Of a DNA stretch of 64,000 nt, positions 26,212 through 35,738 are shown in pieces (positions within the stretch are counted from its first letter, which is position 1; each line of letters begins with the position of its first letter). The notes beneath the pieces are model-generated. The model did not search any database and was not told where the DNA came from. It saw only the letters and a list, made by a program, of their open reading frames with translations. Source of the DNA: Paragordius varius (Eukaryota > Nematomorpha); contig OZ176054.1 of the NCBI GenBank assembly GCA_964247055.1, forward strand, positions 12,400,001-12,464,000, read 5' to 3'. A program made the translations under genes and the position numbers.

Positions 26212-29119
26212 AATCAGGAGTGTTTAACACAAAGGGGCTTCGCGGGCTACATTCGCAAAATATCTGATACTAACCATTTTATTGGATTTTAAACATAAAA
26301 AACTACCATTTATTTTATTTACCAATTGTCGTTAACTCATTGCTGAATTCGGAAGAAAGGCTTGAAAATTTATTCAGAAAATTTTTTGGTTTTAAAATCA
26401 ATTTACTTGATTTCAAATAATTTAAATGGCGGTATGCGGCCTGCGTATTAGAAACCTCATTCAAATATCATACTAAACCTAGTTATATTACCTGAAATAT
26501 TTTATATCCAACGAATTAGTGCGTGCATATTGGGTAAAAAAAGAGATGGCCCATATATAACGTATTTCATCCGTATCAATTACCATATTACGCACAATTT
26601 TATCCTATGTTTGATTAAATAACACTCAAAAAACTTCCCATTAAATACGCGTTATTTTAATTATTACAGTAAAAAATTAATTGAAATTGTAAGGGCAAAA
26701 CGATAAAGACAAATATTTTTTCCAAAAGACAACCATAATTTTTAAATCTTAATTTTTTAATATAATATAACTCATTGTTGTTAACTGAAAGTATAAACAA
26801 CATATTGGTAACACAATCATTTATATATTTTAAGATTGTCATCAAATGATTTTTGTAGGATGTGTATATATAGGTTAAAAAAGTATGGTTGTCTTTTGGA
26901 AAGAAAATTTTGTCTTTATATCTTTACGTTTTGTCCGTATAATATTAATTTTTAATGTGTTAGGGAAAAAAGTAAAATATAAAAAAACAACACTAATAAG
27001 ATTTTATGTTGGATTTATTTTGAAAGTAATGATATATTTAAATTGAATAAGTTAAATTTAAAAATTTATGATTAAAAATCATATGATAATGAAATATACT
27101 TTAACATTAGCCATAAATGTATTGTAACAAATTTTAAGGAATTGCTCCGTGATATGTCGTAGGATAGAATGCAATTCTAGAGAGCTAAATACATATTTAT
27201 ATACATATATATAACGTATGCATTTTAATGGTTGCTTATCTATAGTAGAGCAATTTGCAACACAGTAGGGTATGGAAAAAACAAAAAATGTTGAATAAAC
27301 AATTTAATCCTTTCTTTTTTCCATACACTACTGTAGAGTTGCAAATTGCCCTACTATAGTGTAAAATAAGCAACCATAAATACATAATTATTGAATGCAT
27401 AATTAATATTTTAAATTTAAATACAGCAATACATTATAAAATAAACCATATTTTCAATCAGTATAAACATTATCCGCTTAATATGATTCTTATTAATTAA
27501 TCTTATTTCGGAATTTATACCCCAGTTATATTTTAAAAAATATGAAATTTCTTCATAACCATTAATTTTTACTTTAAATATTTTGTAAAAACAAATATTT
27601 TTTTCAAACCGCTGTACTATTTACTTGATTAATTTATACCTCCTCATTGTAATAAAAAAGAAAAAGTATCAAATAAATAGGTAAATTAGTACCCTAATCA
27701 ATTATGTCATTTACAATTGTAATTAAAAAATTTATATAGGATAGGAAAAATTAAGGTTTAAAAAGTATGGTTGTCTTTGAAACCAATAAATTGTCTTTAT
27801 CTATTTCCGTTTTATCCGTAGAATTTAAATTTTATTGTACTTTTTAATTTTCCACATGTGCATCCCTTTAAAAAAAATTATTTTATTGTATTTGTCTATA
27901 AACTATATTATATATATAGAAAAAATTGAAATCATACGGACAAAACGTAAAAATATAAAAACAAATATTTTTTTGTAAGAAAAAACCTTATTTTTTTAAC
28001 TCCATTTGTTAAAATATGACTCATTGTTTGAAATGGTGCGCGTAATTGAGATGTTAGTAACACAATCAATTTTATATATTACAATTATAATAAAAAGGAA
28101 AAATAAGGTTTAGAAAGTATGGTTTTTAGGAAATTTGCCTTTATATTTTTACATTTTGTCCGTATGACTTCCATTTTTTTGTATTTTCACATGTTCCTCC
28201 CTTTTAAAGAACTTCTTGAGCAGGTAATTCCACTATTTTAAAATCTTATTTAGACTTTATAAAATCCCATATATATACAACAAAAAAAATATACTTTATC
28301 GGTTTTTTTATCAATTGACCAACACTTTGTTTGCGTTTAGGTTTATTGAGTTGCTTTCTAATCCCATCTTTATTATCAGTCCTGACTAGTAAATCACTAA
28401 CATTACGACTCAAGCTATGAGTTATTAAATCATTTTTATCGCTTAGAGCTCTAAGACCCTGAACACAATATGTGCCTTTATAAGGTCTCATATTAGGTAT
28501 CATCATGGCAGCACCATTTTGCGATTGTGATAATATACTTGTGGTGGTTTTATGTTTTGTTTGCCTAAAAAGTTAAATATATACCCTTGAACAATAAAAA
28601 CTCACAGTCGAAGGATTTAAATTAATCCTAGATATTCACCCTCGAACAAATCACTTCACCCTAGGACAATTCAAATTCACCCTAAAAATAAATTATTATT
28701 CGGGGTAATAAAACTATTATTAAAATGAAATATTTTTCTATGGCATAGTTTATTATTTTTCGGTATTATTTTAATTTTAAACAAAAATTTGTTTTTAAAA
28801 AAATATATGGGTAATTTTCTTAAAAACACATAATGATTATAGGGATTTTTGTTCCGGGTAAATGGTTATATATAGTAAAAATTGAAATATACGGACCAAG
28901 TATCTGTTTGTGTGTAAAGAGACAATCATATGTAAAAAACCTTGATTTTTTAAGTCGCTATATAAATAGAGATGTAAATTGGTAAATTCTCAATTATATA
29001 TTTCAATTTTTTAAAAGCATGGGGTTAACTTTTAGTAAAGAATATTTTCTTGTATTATTTACGTTTTGTCCGTATATTTTAGATTTTTACTGTATATGCA
29101 TATATATATTATAAATACC

Positions 29120-29152
<33 letters not shown>

Positions 29153-32100
29153 TATATATAAATTAAAAATAAATTTGCAAAAAATGGTTAACTATGATTA
29201 CTTGTTAGTTATTGAAAATATGTTAAAATTTAAAATGATCAAATATTTTTAGATATAATATTCATTTACTAGATTTAAACATATTGAAAAATTATTCAAA
29301 TAAAATCTAAATATTAATAGTTAGCCTTTTCTACACCTTATTGAAAAAATGTTATTCGTTTTAAAATATATATATAAATATATATGGTATGAATTTTAAG
29401 GGTTTCTTATTTCACACTATGGCAGGGCAATCCTCATCACAGGAGTATATGGAAAAAAAGTAAGGAAATAATTGTTTATTCTACATTTTGTAGTTTTTTC
29501 CATACTCTACTGTGTTGCAAATTGCCCCGCTATAGTGTGAAATAGTAACTATTAAAATGCGTGTTATATATATATATATAAATAATATAATCTAAATTTA
29601 CCCAATATTCCTTATATCAGTCTTTCGTTCAACGGAATTTTGTAAATCTCTAATATACAGAGAAACAATCATACAGTATGAATAAGTATACATTGCTAGA
29701 AAGTTATTAATTATTTCCAAATAGTAAACACAACAAAGAGGGCAGTATTATTGGCTAATAATAGCGTAAAAAGTGAAAAAATTAACTATAATCCAATAAA
29801 TATTGCCCCCTTTGTTGTATTTACTATTGGCAATCTTTAATAACTTTCTAGCATTGTATACTTAAACATACTGTAATAAGTAATTATCGGTAATTAAATC
29901 AAGAAATATCATATATATTAGTAAGTAAAAGAAAACTAACCTACTCCACTGTTTTTGCCAATCACATTGAGATAATTGATCAATGTCCTAATATTACACA
30001 CATAATAAAAATTGAAATTATACTACATGGACAAAAGGCAAAAATATAATGACAAATATTTTTCGTCTAAAAGACAACCCCATACTTTTTTAAATATAGA
30101 TTTTTTTTTAAATCAATGATATATAGTTCTATATATATAACTAATACAAATTTAAATTTTATAAAATTAATTAAATAGCAGTTTATATAAGATATATTAA
30201 GTTTAAAAAAGTATGGTTGTTGTCTTTTGAGAAAAAAATATTTGCCTTTATATTTTGTCCGTGTAATTTCCATTTTTACTGTAATATAAATTCCATAAAA
30301 ATTATCAAAAAAATTTTTTTAAAGTAATCCTAACCAAAAAAACTTACATAATAGGAAATTATATGGTAAAGTATTTCAAGGATGTGGAGATTGAATGTTT
30401 TATTGCTTCCACTTGATTCATCATTGGAAGCCAGGTATATAAGGACAGGAAATAATTTCACATCATACATTATTCTATACCCAATTTTTTATCATAAATA
30501 TAAATATATATATATATATATATATATGGGTAAATAAAATTTGCAAGAATTTTTTCAACTCTGTAAGGGTATTTTTGTTAGTAAGAAAGAAAAAAATAAT
30601 TAAATTACAGTAAAAATTAAAAAAATACGAATGACAACTGCGTAAAATTTAAAGACAAATATATTTTTTAAAAAACAAAAATTATATAATACTCACTTTT
30701 TAAATTTGCAAATTAGAAAAAAGAGTTGTACATTGGTAAGATGCACTAACAAATATTTACAATTGTTGTGTAATTAAATAATTTTTATAAAAGAAAAATT
30801 TAGGTTTAGAAAGTAGACTGTTTTTTAAAATATTTTATACTTTAACGTTTTGTCCGTATATTAAAGCAATTATTAATAAAGAGCTAAATTTTTTAAAATC
30901 TAAAAATTATCAATATTTTTGGACGCTTATAAATAAAGTATGGTTTAATTAAAATATATATATTCAAGGGTTTCACTTTATATTTTATTACCAATTCGTG
31001 TTGGATATAAAACAAAATTAAAAATCTAAAAGAGTTCATTCTTACTCAAATGACATTTAATTTCAAAAAAATTATTGACTTTCCTTATCTCATGAAACCT
31101 GCATTTGTATCTAATATCTGAAAAATTATCAATAGTTTATCATCATCAGGTATTTTAGAATAGTTACTATATATTTTCTTAAAGTCCTTAAAAAATCAAA
31201 AAAAATTATAAAAAATTGTACTTTATTAAATCACTCTGGTAATCGCTTTCGAGGGAGGATTTTCCATTTTGCATTTGATAGATGGGGAGTTTGGAACAGG
31301 TTATACAACTCGGTTGGATAAGCAAAGTATTTCGAATTAAAACAAGAATGTATTCAATCAAGATATGATCTTCATCGAACGTATTTTCCCAACTCTTACA
31401 TATGAAAATATTAATTTTTAAAAATTATTTATAAAAAAATAATATATTAGCATAAAAATTTAAAAACCGCGTTAAAATTAAAACTATTTTAAAAGGTGGA
31501 ATATAATATAAGAATGGGTGATGTAATTGCAGAGTAAATTGACGACAAGAGATAATTTTAAACGGAAAAATGTAAATAAAAATGGTGATAAATTATATTT
31601 GATAAAAAATTCCTTTTTTAATTTATATGTGCACACTTATTTACAAAATTAAAATAATGCAAAATGCTATAAAATACCTTAGAAACCAACTCTTTCAATT
31701 TATTTTTGAGGACTTCTATGAATTCACGATTAATGCACGCCTATTCATCTATATATAAAATGCAAAACTTGTTTGTATTCTTCCAAAAAATTATTAAGAT
31801 CGATAAAACGCCGTTGACCTAATATATCGGTTGGTCTTTTGTTATGATACAATAATATGATTGGATGAGTTAAATTTGCTAGTAATCTATAAGTAATAAA
31901 AATTTTGACAATACTTTAATACAATCTTAAATATGTGTTCATCATCATTGAACTGAGTTAGTATTGGTATAAGATCCTTCGAAACAACTTGAGATTTTCC
32001 AAGATAATAACGAGCTTCATGCATATCGTTATCCCTTTTCAGAAATTTTATAATTTCACGTAAGGTTTCTAATAAGTGAAAACAAAAAACATTTTTAGTC

Positions 32101-32235
32101 CATTGATTTGATTATAAAAAAATAATTATTAAGAGTACCGTAAGTATCAGGTTCTTTCATATATATCCCTCCTTCAATAAAACCTAATGCATTGCAACAA
32201 GCTAAAATTTCATCTTTAATCATAAGTCGTTCCAT
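11390..32235 (-). CDS. TIMELESS: TIMELESS (Tim/Tof1/Swi1), replication-fork protection protein, 30 exons
   Basis: Exons (high to low): 32235-32139, 32068-31915, 31886-31769, 31740-31678, 31394-31222, 30474-30348, 29987-29941, 29649-29602, 28564-28295, 27184-27100, 26604-26492, 26129-26025, 24487-24384, 23944-23866, 23531-23329, 22257-22071, 21679-21596, 21388-21279, 21170-21084, 20501-20378, 19946-19688, 18788-18640, 18328-18153, 17161-17005, 14943-14607, 13658-13574, 13272-13156, 12581-12446, 11996-11791, 11682-11390. All junctions are GT-AG, phases agree, and the total is 4293 nt (1430 aa; human about 1208). Markers: residues 1-144 are the Timeless N-terminus ([36 protein letters not shown]); about 290 [11 protein letters not shown]; about 418 [11 protein letters not shown]; about 530 [14 protein letters not shown] then a Lys-rich stretch; 752-793 acidic; about 810 CIVKML; 988-1040 VWTPEQ..KTRRQI (PARP1-binding/DDT-like region); 1152-1219 a second such module. 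Family role: with TIPIN/CLASPIN it couples replisome to checkpoint and cohesion. This is the replication Timeless, not the insect clock paralogue, since the C-terminal modules are present. Confidence 0.93.
12064..12313. mobile_element. MITE family A copy (TIMELESS intron)
   Basis: TA-CAGTAAAAATTGAAATTAT at the left and ATTTTTACTG-CA-TA at the right, with the 'aaaagacaacc' and 'aaaaagtat' inner blocks. Lies between the last-but-two and last-but-one coding exons. Confidence 0.65.
12651..12935. mobile_element. MITE family A copy (TIMELESS intron)
   Basis: TACAGTAAAAATATTTACAA at left, 'aataatttcaattttttctg' at right; more diverged than other copies. Confidence 0.55.
14198..14482. mobile_element. 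MITE family A copy (TIMELESS intron)
   Basis: TACAGTACAAATTGGAAC..CCGGACAAAACAT at left and TTCCGTATAATTTCAATTTT at right. The inner 'gcagtttaaaacaatgagtt' block is shared with other A copies. Confidence 0.65.
15300..16721. repeat. Degenerate direct duplication in TIMELESS intron 24
   Basis: About 15300-15870 and 16140-16721 are old direct copies (offset about 850 bp). Shared landmarks in order are: a caaaaccgg/aaaccggtaaaaa(t)gct block, 'tctctatatat.tttgtacgtt', 'gtttaatttaygagttaataagc', 'cccataatg', 'cacaaa.tt', and 'tgtttttcattatagatca.gggtgtcca'. The intron holds no exon between 17005 and 14943. Confidence 0.55.
15877..16022. mobile_element. MITE family C copy (incomplete)
   Basis: Hairpin of GGGGGCAAATTGCAACAC..GTGTATGG against CCATACATAACTGTGTTG; the left terminus is missing, the right ends CAACCATTAAAATG. 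Sits inside a hAT-like end (cagaggtgtccaccac). Confidence 0.6.
16722..16960. mobile_element. hAT-type MITE (CAGGGGTGTCCAACAC end)
   Basis: 239 bp, left end CAGGGGTGTCCAACAC with 'cgcgggctg', right end GGTCACCTCTG. Target duplication ttatagat (16714-16721) versus ttttagat (16961-16968), 7 of 8. Lies 36 bp downstream of the donor of the TIMELESS exon 17161-17005. Confidence 0.7.
17701..17876. mobile_element. MITE family C copy
   Basis: TACAGTATGCATTTTAATG at left, ACTGTA at right, near-palindromic middle with CAATTTGCAACAC.. and ..GTGTTGCAAATTG. In a TIMELESS intron. Confidence 0.7.
18828..19083. mobile_element. MITE family B copy (TIMELESS intron)
   Basis: CACCCTTGAACAATTCG at left and TTCAAGGGTGAATTTGAATT at right around the common core; followed by an AT microsatellite at 19079-19118. 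Confidence 0.6.
19330..19622. mobile_element. MITE family A copy (TIMELESS intron)
   Basis: TA-CAGCAAAAATTGAAATTAT at left and TTTTGTCCGTATAATTTAAA at right. Confidence 0.65.
20547..20748. mobile_element. MITE family B copy (short, TIMELESS intron)
   Basis: CTCTTGAACACTTCAAATTA left and TTGTTCGAGGGTGAATTAA right; both outer ends are eroded. Confidence 0.5.
22560..22612. repeat. (AT)n microsatellite
   Basis: About 53 bp of uninterrupted AT dinucleotides abutting a family B MITE. Other AT runs of 20-45 bp lie near 26179, 29120, 34869, 43017 and 49471. Confidence 0.9.
22613..22897. mobile_element. MITE family B copy (TIMELESS intron)
   Basis: TACCATTTACAGTTCTAATT left and TTTGAATTGTAAATGGTA right, with three CCTYGAACAATTCAAA blocks at the left side. 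Confidence 0.7.
22912..23090. mobile_element. MITE family C copy (complete)
   Basis: Complete 179-bp near-palindrome, TACAGTATGCATTTTAATGG to its inverse ending GCATACTGTA. As RNA it would fold into one long hairpin. TA at each end followed by CAGTATG fits a Tc1/mariner-type MITE. Sits directly next to the B copy at 22613-22897. Confidence 0.8.
24785..24889. mobile_element. MITE family C fragment
   Basis: Right arm only: ACAAAATGTTGAATAAACAA, CCATACACTACTGTGTTGC, ending CAACCATTAAAATGC. Confidence 0.6.
24993..25492. mobile_element. hAT-like MITE with GGTCATGACC palindromes
   Basis: 500 bp. Begins TTAGGGTTGTGC and ends ATGACAACCCT. Target duplication agccatca (24985-24992) versus agtcatca (25493-25500), 7 of 8. 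Subterminal palindromes 'cccggtcatgacc' and 'gaccatggtca' are near the two ends. Lies in the TIMELESS intron between exons 26129-26025 and 24487-24384. Related to 10241-10997. Confidence 0.65.
26214..26450. mobile_element. hAT-type MITE, decayed
   Basis: Left end CAGGAGTGTTTAACACAAAG with 'cttcgcgggctac'; right part has 'ggtatgcggcctgcg'. The right terminus is eroded. Follows an AT microsatellite. Confidence 0.5.
26665..26960. mobile_element. MITE family A copy (TIMELESS intron)
   Basis: TA-CAGTAAAAAATTAATTG left, CGTTTTGTCCGTATAATATT right; inner 'aagtatggttgtctttt' block intact. Confidence 0.65.
27211..27385. mobile_element. MITE family C copy (TIMELESS intron)
   Basis: GTATGCATTTTAATGGTTGC left, arms with GCAATTTGCAACACAG / GTTGCAAATTGCCC, right end CAACCATAAATA. 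Starts only about 27 bp upstream of the acceptor of the exon 27184-27100. Confidence 0.65.
27740..27842. mobile_element. MITE family A half copy
   Basis: Only the right arm: 'aaggtttaaaaagtatgg', 'cgttttatccgtagaa'. Confidence 0.5.
27915..28182. mobile_element. MITE family A copy (TIMELESS intron)
   Basis: AAAAATTGAAATCATACGGA left, TTTTGTCCGTATGACTTCC right. Also carries 'tggtgcgcgtaattgag' unlike other copies. Confidence 0.65.
28583..28869. mobile_element. MITE family B copy, eroded
   Basis: CCCTTGAACAATAAAAACTC and two further CACCCTMGAACAA blocks at left; the right end is truncated near 'gtaaatggt'. Confidence 0.5.
28871..29094. mobile_element. MITE family A copy (short)
   Basis: TATAGTAAAAATTGAAATAT left and CGTTTTGTCCGTATATTTTA..TTTTTACTGTA right. 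Immediately follows the B copy. Confidence 0.65.
29387..29568. mobile_element. MITE family C copy (TIMELESS intron)
   Basis: GGTATGAATTTTAAGGGTTTC left; hairpin arms 'gcagggcaatcctcatcac' / 'gtgttgcaaattgcccc'; right ends AACTATTAAAATGCGT. Confidence 0.65.
29672..29875. mobile_element. Singleton near-palindromic MITE (family F)
   Basis: TA-CAGTATGAATAAGTATAC left arm of about 85 bp and its inverse ending CTTAAACATACTGTA. Distinct from family C apart from CAGTATG ends. The only copy in the window; sits between TIMELESS exons 29987-29941 and 29649-29602. Confidence 0.7.
30000..30283. mobile_element. MITE family A copy (TIMELESS intron)
   Basis: ATAATAAAAATTGAAATTAT left, ATTTTGTCCGTGTAATTTCC..TTTTTACTGTA right. 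Confidence 0.65.
30606..30862. mobile_element. MITE family A copy (TIMELESS intron)
   Basis: TA-CAGTAAAAATTAAAAAAA left, TTTAACGTTTTGTCCGTATA right; in the 747-nt intron between exons 31394-31222 and 30474-30348. Confidence 0.6.
31741..31768 (-). other. 28-nt intron in TIMELESS
   Basis: Read on the minus strand it runs from gttttgc to gatgaatag. Removing it joins LEEYKQ to ACINREF and changes frame. Without it the conserved helix [17 protein letters not shown] is broken by a stop. GT-AG, 28 nt. Confidence 0.85.
31887..31914 (-). other. 28-nt intron in TIMELESS
   Basis: Runs gtattgtc to acttatag on the minus strand. Splicing joins FKIVLK to LLANLTHP, exactly as in the TIMELESS family, with a phase-2 junction. 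Confidence 0.88.
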
Positions 32236-32307
32236 GGAATAATTTTGGTGTTATCTTAGTTCAAAATTCAATCGTTCCCGGTTTATATCGCCAGGTGTTT
32301 TTTTCCT
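32236..32307. promoter_or_regulatory. Shared bidirectional promoter of TIMELESS and MoaC
   Basis: Only 72 bp separate the two divergent start codons (ATG at 32235 on minus, 32308 on plus). The stretch is less AT-rich than flanking DNA and contains 'caatcgttcccgg' and 'atatcgccagg'. No transposon lies here. Both 5' UTRs must be very short, or the start sites overlap. Confidence 0.6.
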
Positions 32308-32832
32308 ATGATTTTACGAATGTTTAAACATTTCAATCATCCTTTCAACGCAAATGTATTAAAGGCAATATATGTACCTAAAAGATTTGCCAACAATACA
32401 AATGCGTTAAAAATGATTGATATCGGCCATAAACCCCATGTGAAACGTTCAGCTTCTGCAAAAGCTGTAATCCAATTAACACCAGATGCTTTTCAAGCTC
32501 TGGCCTCAAATAACTTAGTTAAAGGGAATGCTATTTCGGCAGCTAAATTAGCTGGTATACTTGGGGCCAAAAAAACCGCCGACCTAATTCCATTATGTCA
32601 TAATATCCCACTAACCTGTGCAAAAATAGATATTCAACTATTGGAAAACACTCATGAAGTTTACATAGAATCCCACATCCAATCTCAGGGACAAACTGGT
32701 GTGGAAATGGAAGCACTAATAGCTTCTACACTAGCTGCTTTAACCATATACGATATGACTAAAAGCTTTTCTCCTACTCATACGATCAAGGAAATTGCAT
32801 TACTTACCAAACAAAAAATAAATATTGATTAG
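32308..32832 (+). CDS. MOCS1B: Cyclic pyranopterin monophosphate synthase (MoaC / MOCS1B)
   Basis: Catalyses the second half of the first step of molybdenum-cofactor synthesis: 3',8-cyclo-dihydro-GTP, made by MoaA/MOC1A, to cyclic pyranopterin monophosphate. Single exon, 174 aa (bacterial MoaC about 160). Residues 1-35 are basic and Asp/Glu-free, like a mitochondrial presequence. The fold then follows in order: MIDIGHKP, then KRSASAKAV, VKGNAISAAKLAGI, GAKKTADLIPLCHNIPL with the catalytic-region His, GQTGVEMEALIAS, and LTIYDMTKS with the active-site Asp and Lys. The usual Gly-Gly-Lys-Ser-Gly tail is absent; the protein ends QKINID. In most animals this domain is the C-terminal half of MOCS1. 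Here it stands alone, with no MOCS1A upstream, since TIMELESS starts 72 bp away on the other strand. Start chosen at the first ATG; ATG at residue 5 is possible. Confidence 0.93.
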   Translation: MILRMFKHFNHPFNANVLKAIYVPKRFANNTNALKMIDIGHKPHVKRSASAKAVIQLTPDAFQALASNNLVKGNAISAAKLAGILGAKKTADLIPLCHNIPLTCAKIDIQLLENTHEVYIESHIQSQGQTGVEMEALIASTLAALTIYDMTKSFSPTHTIKEIALLTKQKINID

Positions 32833-32986
32833 TTTTGTTTTATTTTTGTGTTGCATTATATATTTTGTCTTGTGCGGTTTAATTAACTTTTTTTTTGATT
32901 AAGTAGCGTTATGAAAATAAGTATAGCTAGTTAGTTCCTTATTACCTTTGTTTGGTTCTGCATAAAAATTTTGATGATTAATCCAT

Positions 32987-34858
32987 ATGTGGAATATCAG
33001 ACTATTCTGGCTTTTTTATTCATTAATATTAATCTTTCGATCTAATCAGCAATCAACTCCAAACAATATTATTGTTAAGCGTCAAATTTCTAATTCTACT
33101 ACCAGTATTGCACCTTCTATTTCCACAAATGCCTCTATAACAAATGGTACTAGATCGTTAACATGTCTCATATGTCATGCCGAGTTTAAAATGGATATGG
33201 ATTTAGACGATCCTTGTTTCACAGATGCCGGTTCTACTGATACTGTACTTTGTCCACAAGGGACGAAATTTTGTCAGGTATATTTGATTTTAATCGATAC
33301 TTAAAAAAGCTTACATAAGAAAGTATGTACGCTTTTAGAACAATTATTATCGTATCAATTTTAAATATTTAAAATAATTCAAATATATAAAATTATTTGT
33401 CAGAAAATATTTTTTTATTTTTTTAAATCTGTGTATCGTCATTACGACCAATATTTTTATCCCAGAAATAATTTAAGGGACAATGTAATAAAGATTAAGT
33501 AACTGTTAATTAAGATGGCCTCAAAAAATGATACCATATGCGAATTATTTAATATCGAAGTCGTTTTACATCGACGACTATCCAACTTTTTGTGATTTAA
33601 TCCTATATCGATGCAATCCGTTTTTGGCAGTTTAAATCACTTAAAAAAGCATGTGATATAATTTTAATCATGGTTTTTTATCTATCACCCGTCCATTATC
33701 AAATATATTATTTGGCAGAATATTTAAATGTGATTTTTATTGTGTGTCTTCTATTGCATTTAATTTTTATTAATTATATCAGTTTTAACCTTAATAATTT
33801 AAAAAATATGATTATTATATCGTAAAATCAACCATTCTTGAAATGTTTTAAATTAGTTTGTTTTCTAATCAAAAACATATATTTTTTAACGCCCGTCCTA
33901 AAATTATTTACATACCTCGCGTCTCTAGATTTAGACTAATTAAATGACACAGTTAATTAAATACGATTTTGATTGATGACAACAAAAAACTATGATATTT
34001 TGCTAAGGTTTAAAAATTTTTTTTATTATATTCCAATGATCACGGGAGATATAAATGCTCATTCAGAGCATCCACAGATAATATAAAATAACTGGTGATT
34101 AAACTTAGAATGCTGATAATCTAGCCTTATTATATTTTTTTAATAAAATACCGATCTGTGATATATTAACAAACCACGTGAAAATTAAAAATTAATTCAA
34201 AAAAGGTAATATGAAGTTGCAACTAGGTGTGTGCTGTATTTGTTAGATAATCATTACTTCAATATCCATTAAGGCCATCACCATGTAACTAACATTAAAT
34301 TACAGTAAAAATTGGAATCATACGGACAAAACCTAAAAATATAATGACAAATGTTTTTTCTCTAAAAGGCAACCATATTTTTTTAACTTCACTTTTAAAA
34401 AGATAACTCATTGTTCTAAATTGCAAAGTATAAAATTGATATATATATATATATATATATTTGGTTACTCAATCCATTATATATATATATCACAATTGTA
34501 ATTACATATAATTTATTAAGCTTTATAAATGAATGGTTGTCTCATAGAAAAATACATTTTTGTTTTTATATTTTTACTTTTTGTCCGTATAATTTAAATT
34601 TTTACTGTATTTATTTATCAGGTTGAACGGGTTGAATTAGATGGTGTAATTTCCAAAATTACAAGATCATGTCAAGCAGATTGTAGCTACGGTTGTATTT
34701 ATAATGGGTATGGAGTTACTTATCTAACTTGCACTTCTTGTTGCAATACTCCAGCATGTAATATTGATAATTCTGCAAGCAAAAATGCAAAATTTCTAAT
34801 TTTACCGTTAACTTTAATGACGGCTTTTAGTATAATCAATGTTTTGTTCAACGGATAA
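32987..34858 (+). CDS. Ly6/uPAR three-finger protein, GPI-anchored, two exons
   Basis: Exon 1 is 32987-33277 and exon 2 is 34622-34858. The 1344-nt GT-AG phase-0 intron (33278-34621) carries a family A MITE. The protein has 175 residues. Residues 1-20 are a signal peptide (MWNIRLFWLFYSLILIFRS). A Ser/Thr/Asn-rich linker follows, then a Cys-rich domain from about residue 60: L-T-C-L-I-C, D-P-C-F, V-L-C, F-C-Q, C-Q-A-D-C..G-C, C-T-S-C-C, and the closing C-N of the Ly6 family. The last 25 residues are hydrophobic (FLILPLTLMTAFSIINVLF) after small residues, as in GPI-anchored proteins. It should sit on the outer cell surface; ligand unknown. The gene follows MoaC on the same strand at 154 bp and converges with GON4L. 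Confidence 0.85.
34301..34609. mobile_element. MITE family A copy (Ly6-gene intron)
   Basis: TA-CAGTAAAAATTGGAATCAT left and TTGTCCGTATAATTTAAATT..TTTTTACTGTA right; includes an AT run in the centre. Its right end is only 12 bp from the splice acceptor of exon 2. Confidence 0.75.
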
Positions 34859-34863
34859 TTAAG

Positions 34864-34900
<37 letters not shown>

Positions 34901-34908
<8 letters not shown>

Positions 34909-35160
34909 TGACAGTTCAAATTCAATTCACTTTAAAAATGAATGATGTGTTTTTTAATATTAAAATTACCTATTTTTTTTATATTTTTAAAAATTTTGTT
35001 TAAAATTAATATAATACTGAAAAACTAATAACTTATGCCATAAACATACATAACATATGAATGATGAGTTATATTGCCCCTAAAACACATTATTTATGGG
35101 GTGAATTTGAATTGTTCAAGGGTGATTATTGTTCGGGTGATTTTGAATTGTAAATGGTAT
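34901..35160. mobile_element. MITE family B copy
   Basis: GGCATTGACAGTTCAAATTC left and TGAATTGTAAATGGTAT right; lies between the Ly6 gene and the 3' end of GON4L. Confidence 0.65.
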
Positions 35161-35738
35161 AGATATCAGGGATTGGAATTAATTCGTTTTTTAAATCAAT
35201 TCAAGTTTTTCAATTTTTCGGATTTTTATACAAGTAGGTCAAATTTTTTAAGAATAACGCTGTTTAAATGGATTCACAATTAAAAAATTTGAATAAAGTT
35301 TCAAATATTGGCTTTAAATGCGATTAGAAATTAAAATATAAATTTATTAAAATACTAATATATATTAAAAAACATGCAAAATTTAATCATCTCTTGTATA
35401 AAAAAATATATTTTAGGAAATTCAAGAAAAATATAGCAGACTAAGATTTTATGTGATTAATATTTGTTGGCTTTATATTACTTTATATTAAATCACTTGA
35501 AAATACTAAAACCTTTTAACAAAAAAAAATAAAACCCATACCAAAACTTTTTTCGTAAAATCCTTAAAAATCGGACCATTTTAAATTAGATGCCTTAATA
35601 AATGATGCCCAACATCATTTGATATCTAAACTATTTATAAATTTATTATTATACTATTTAAATAAAATAAATAATTGAATTTATTAAACAAACATTGTAC
35701 TATTATCAAAAATAGACTATAAATTAATCATCTATATA
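35161..35738. other. Spacer between the Ly6 gene and GON4L
   Basis: AT-rich, convergent 3' flanks; nothing recognised. Confidence 0.4.

Noticed and set aside
31080-31170. Possible extra TIMELESS exon (open 'ILDTNA' stretch)
   Set aside because: Exon 31394-31222 joins directly in phase to 30474-30348 and reproduces the family alignment without it.
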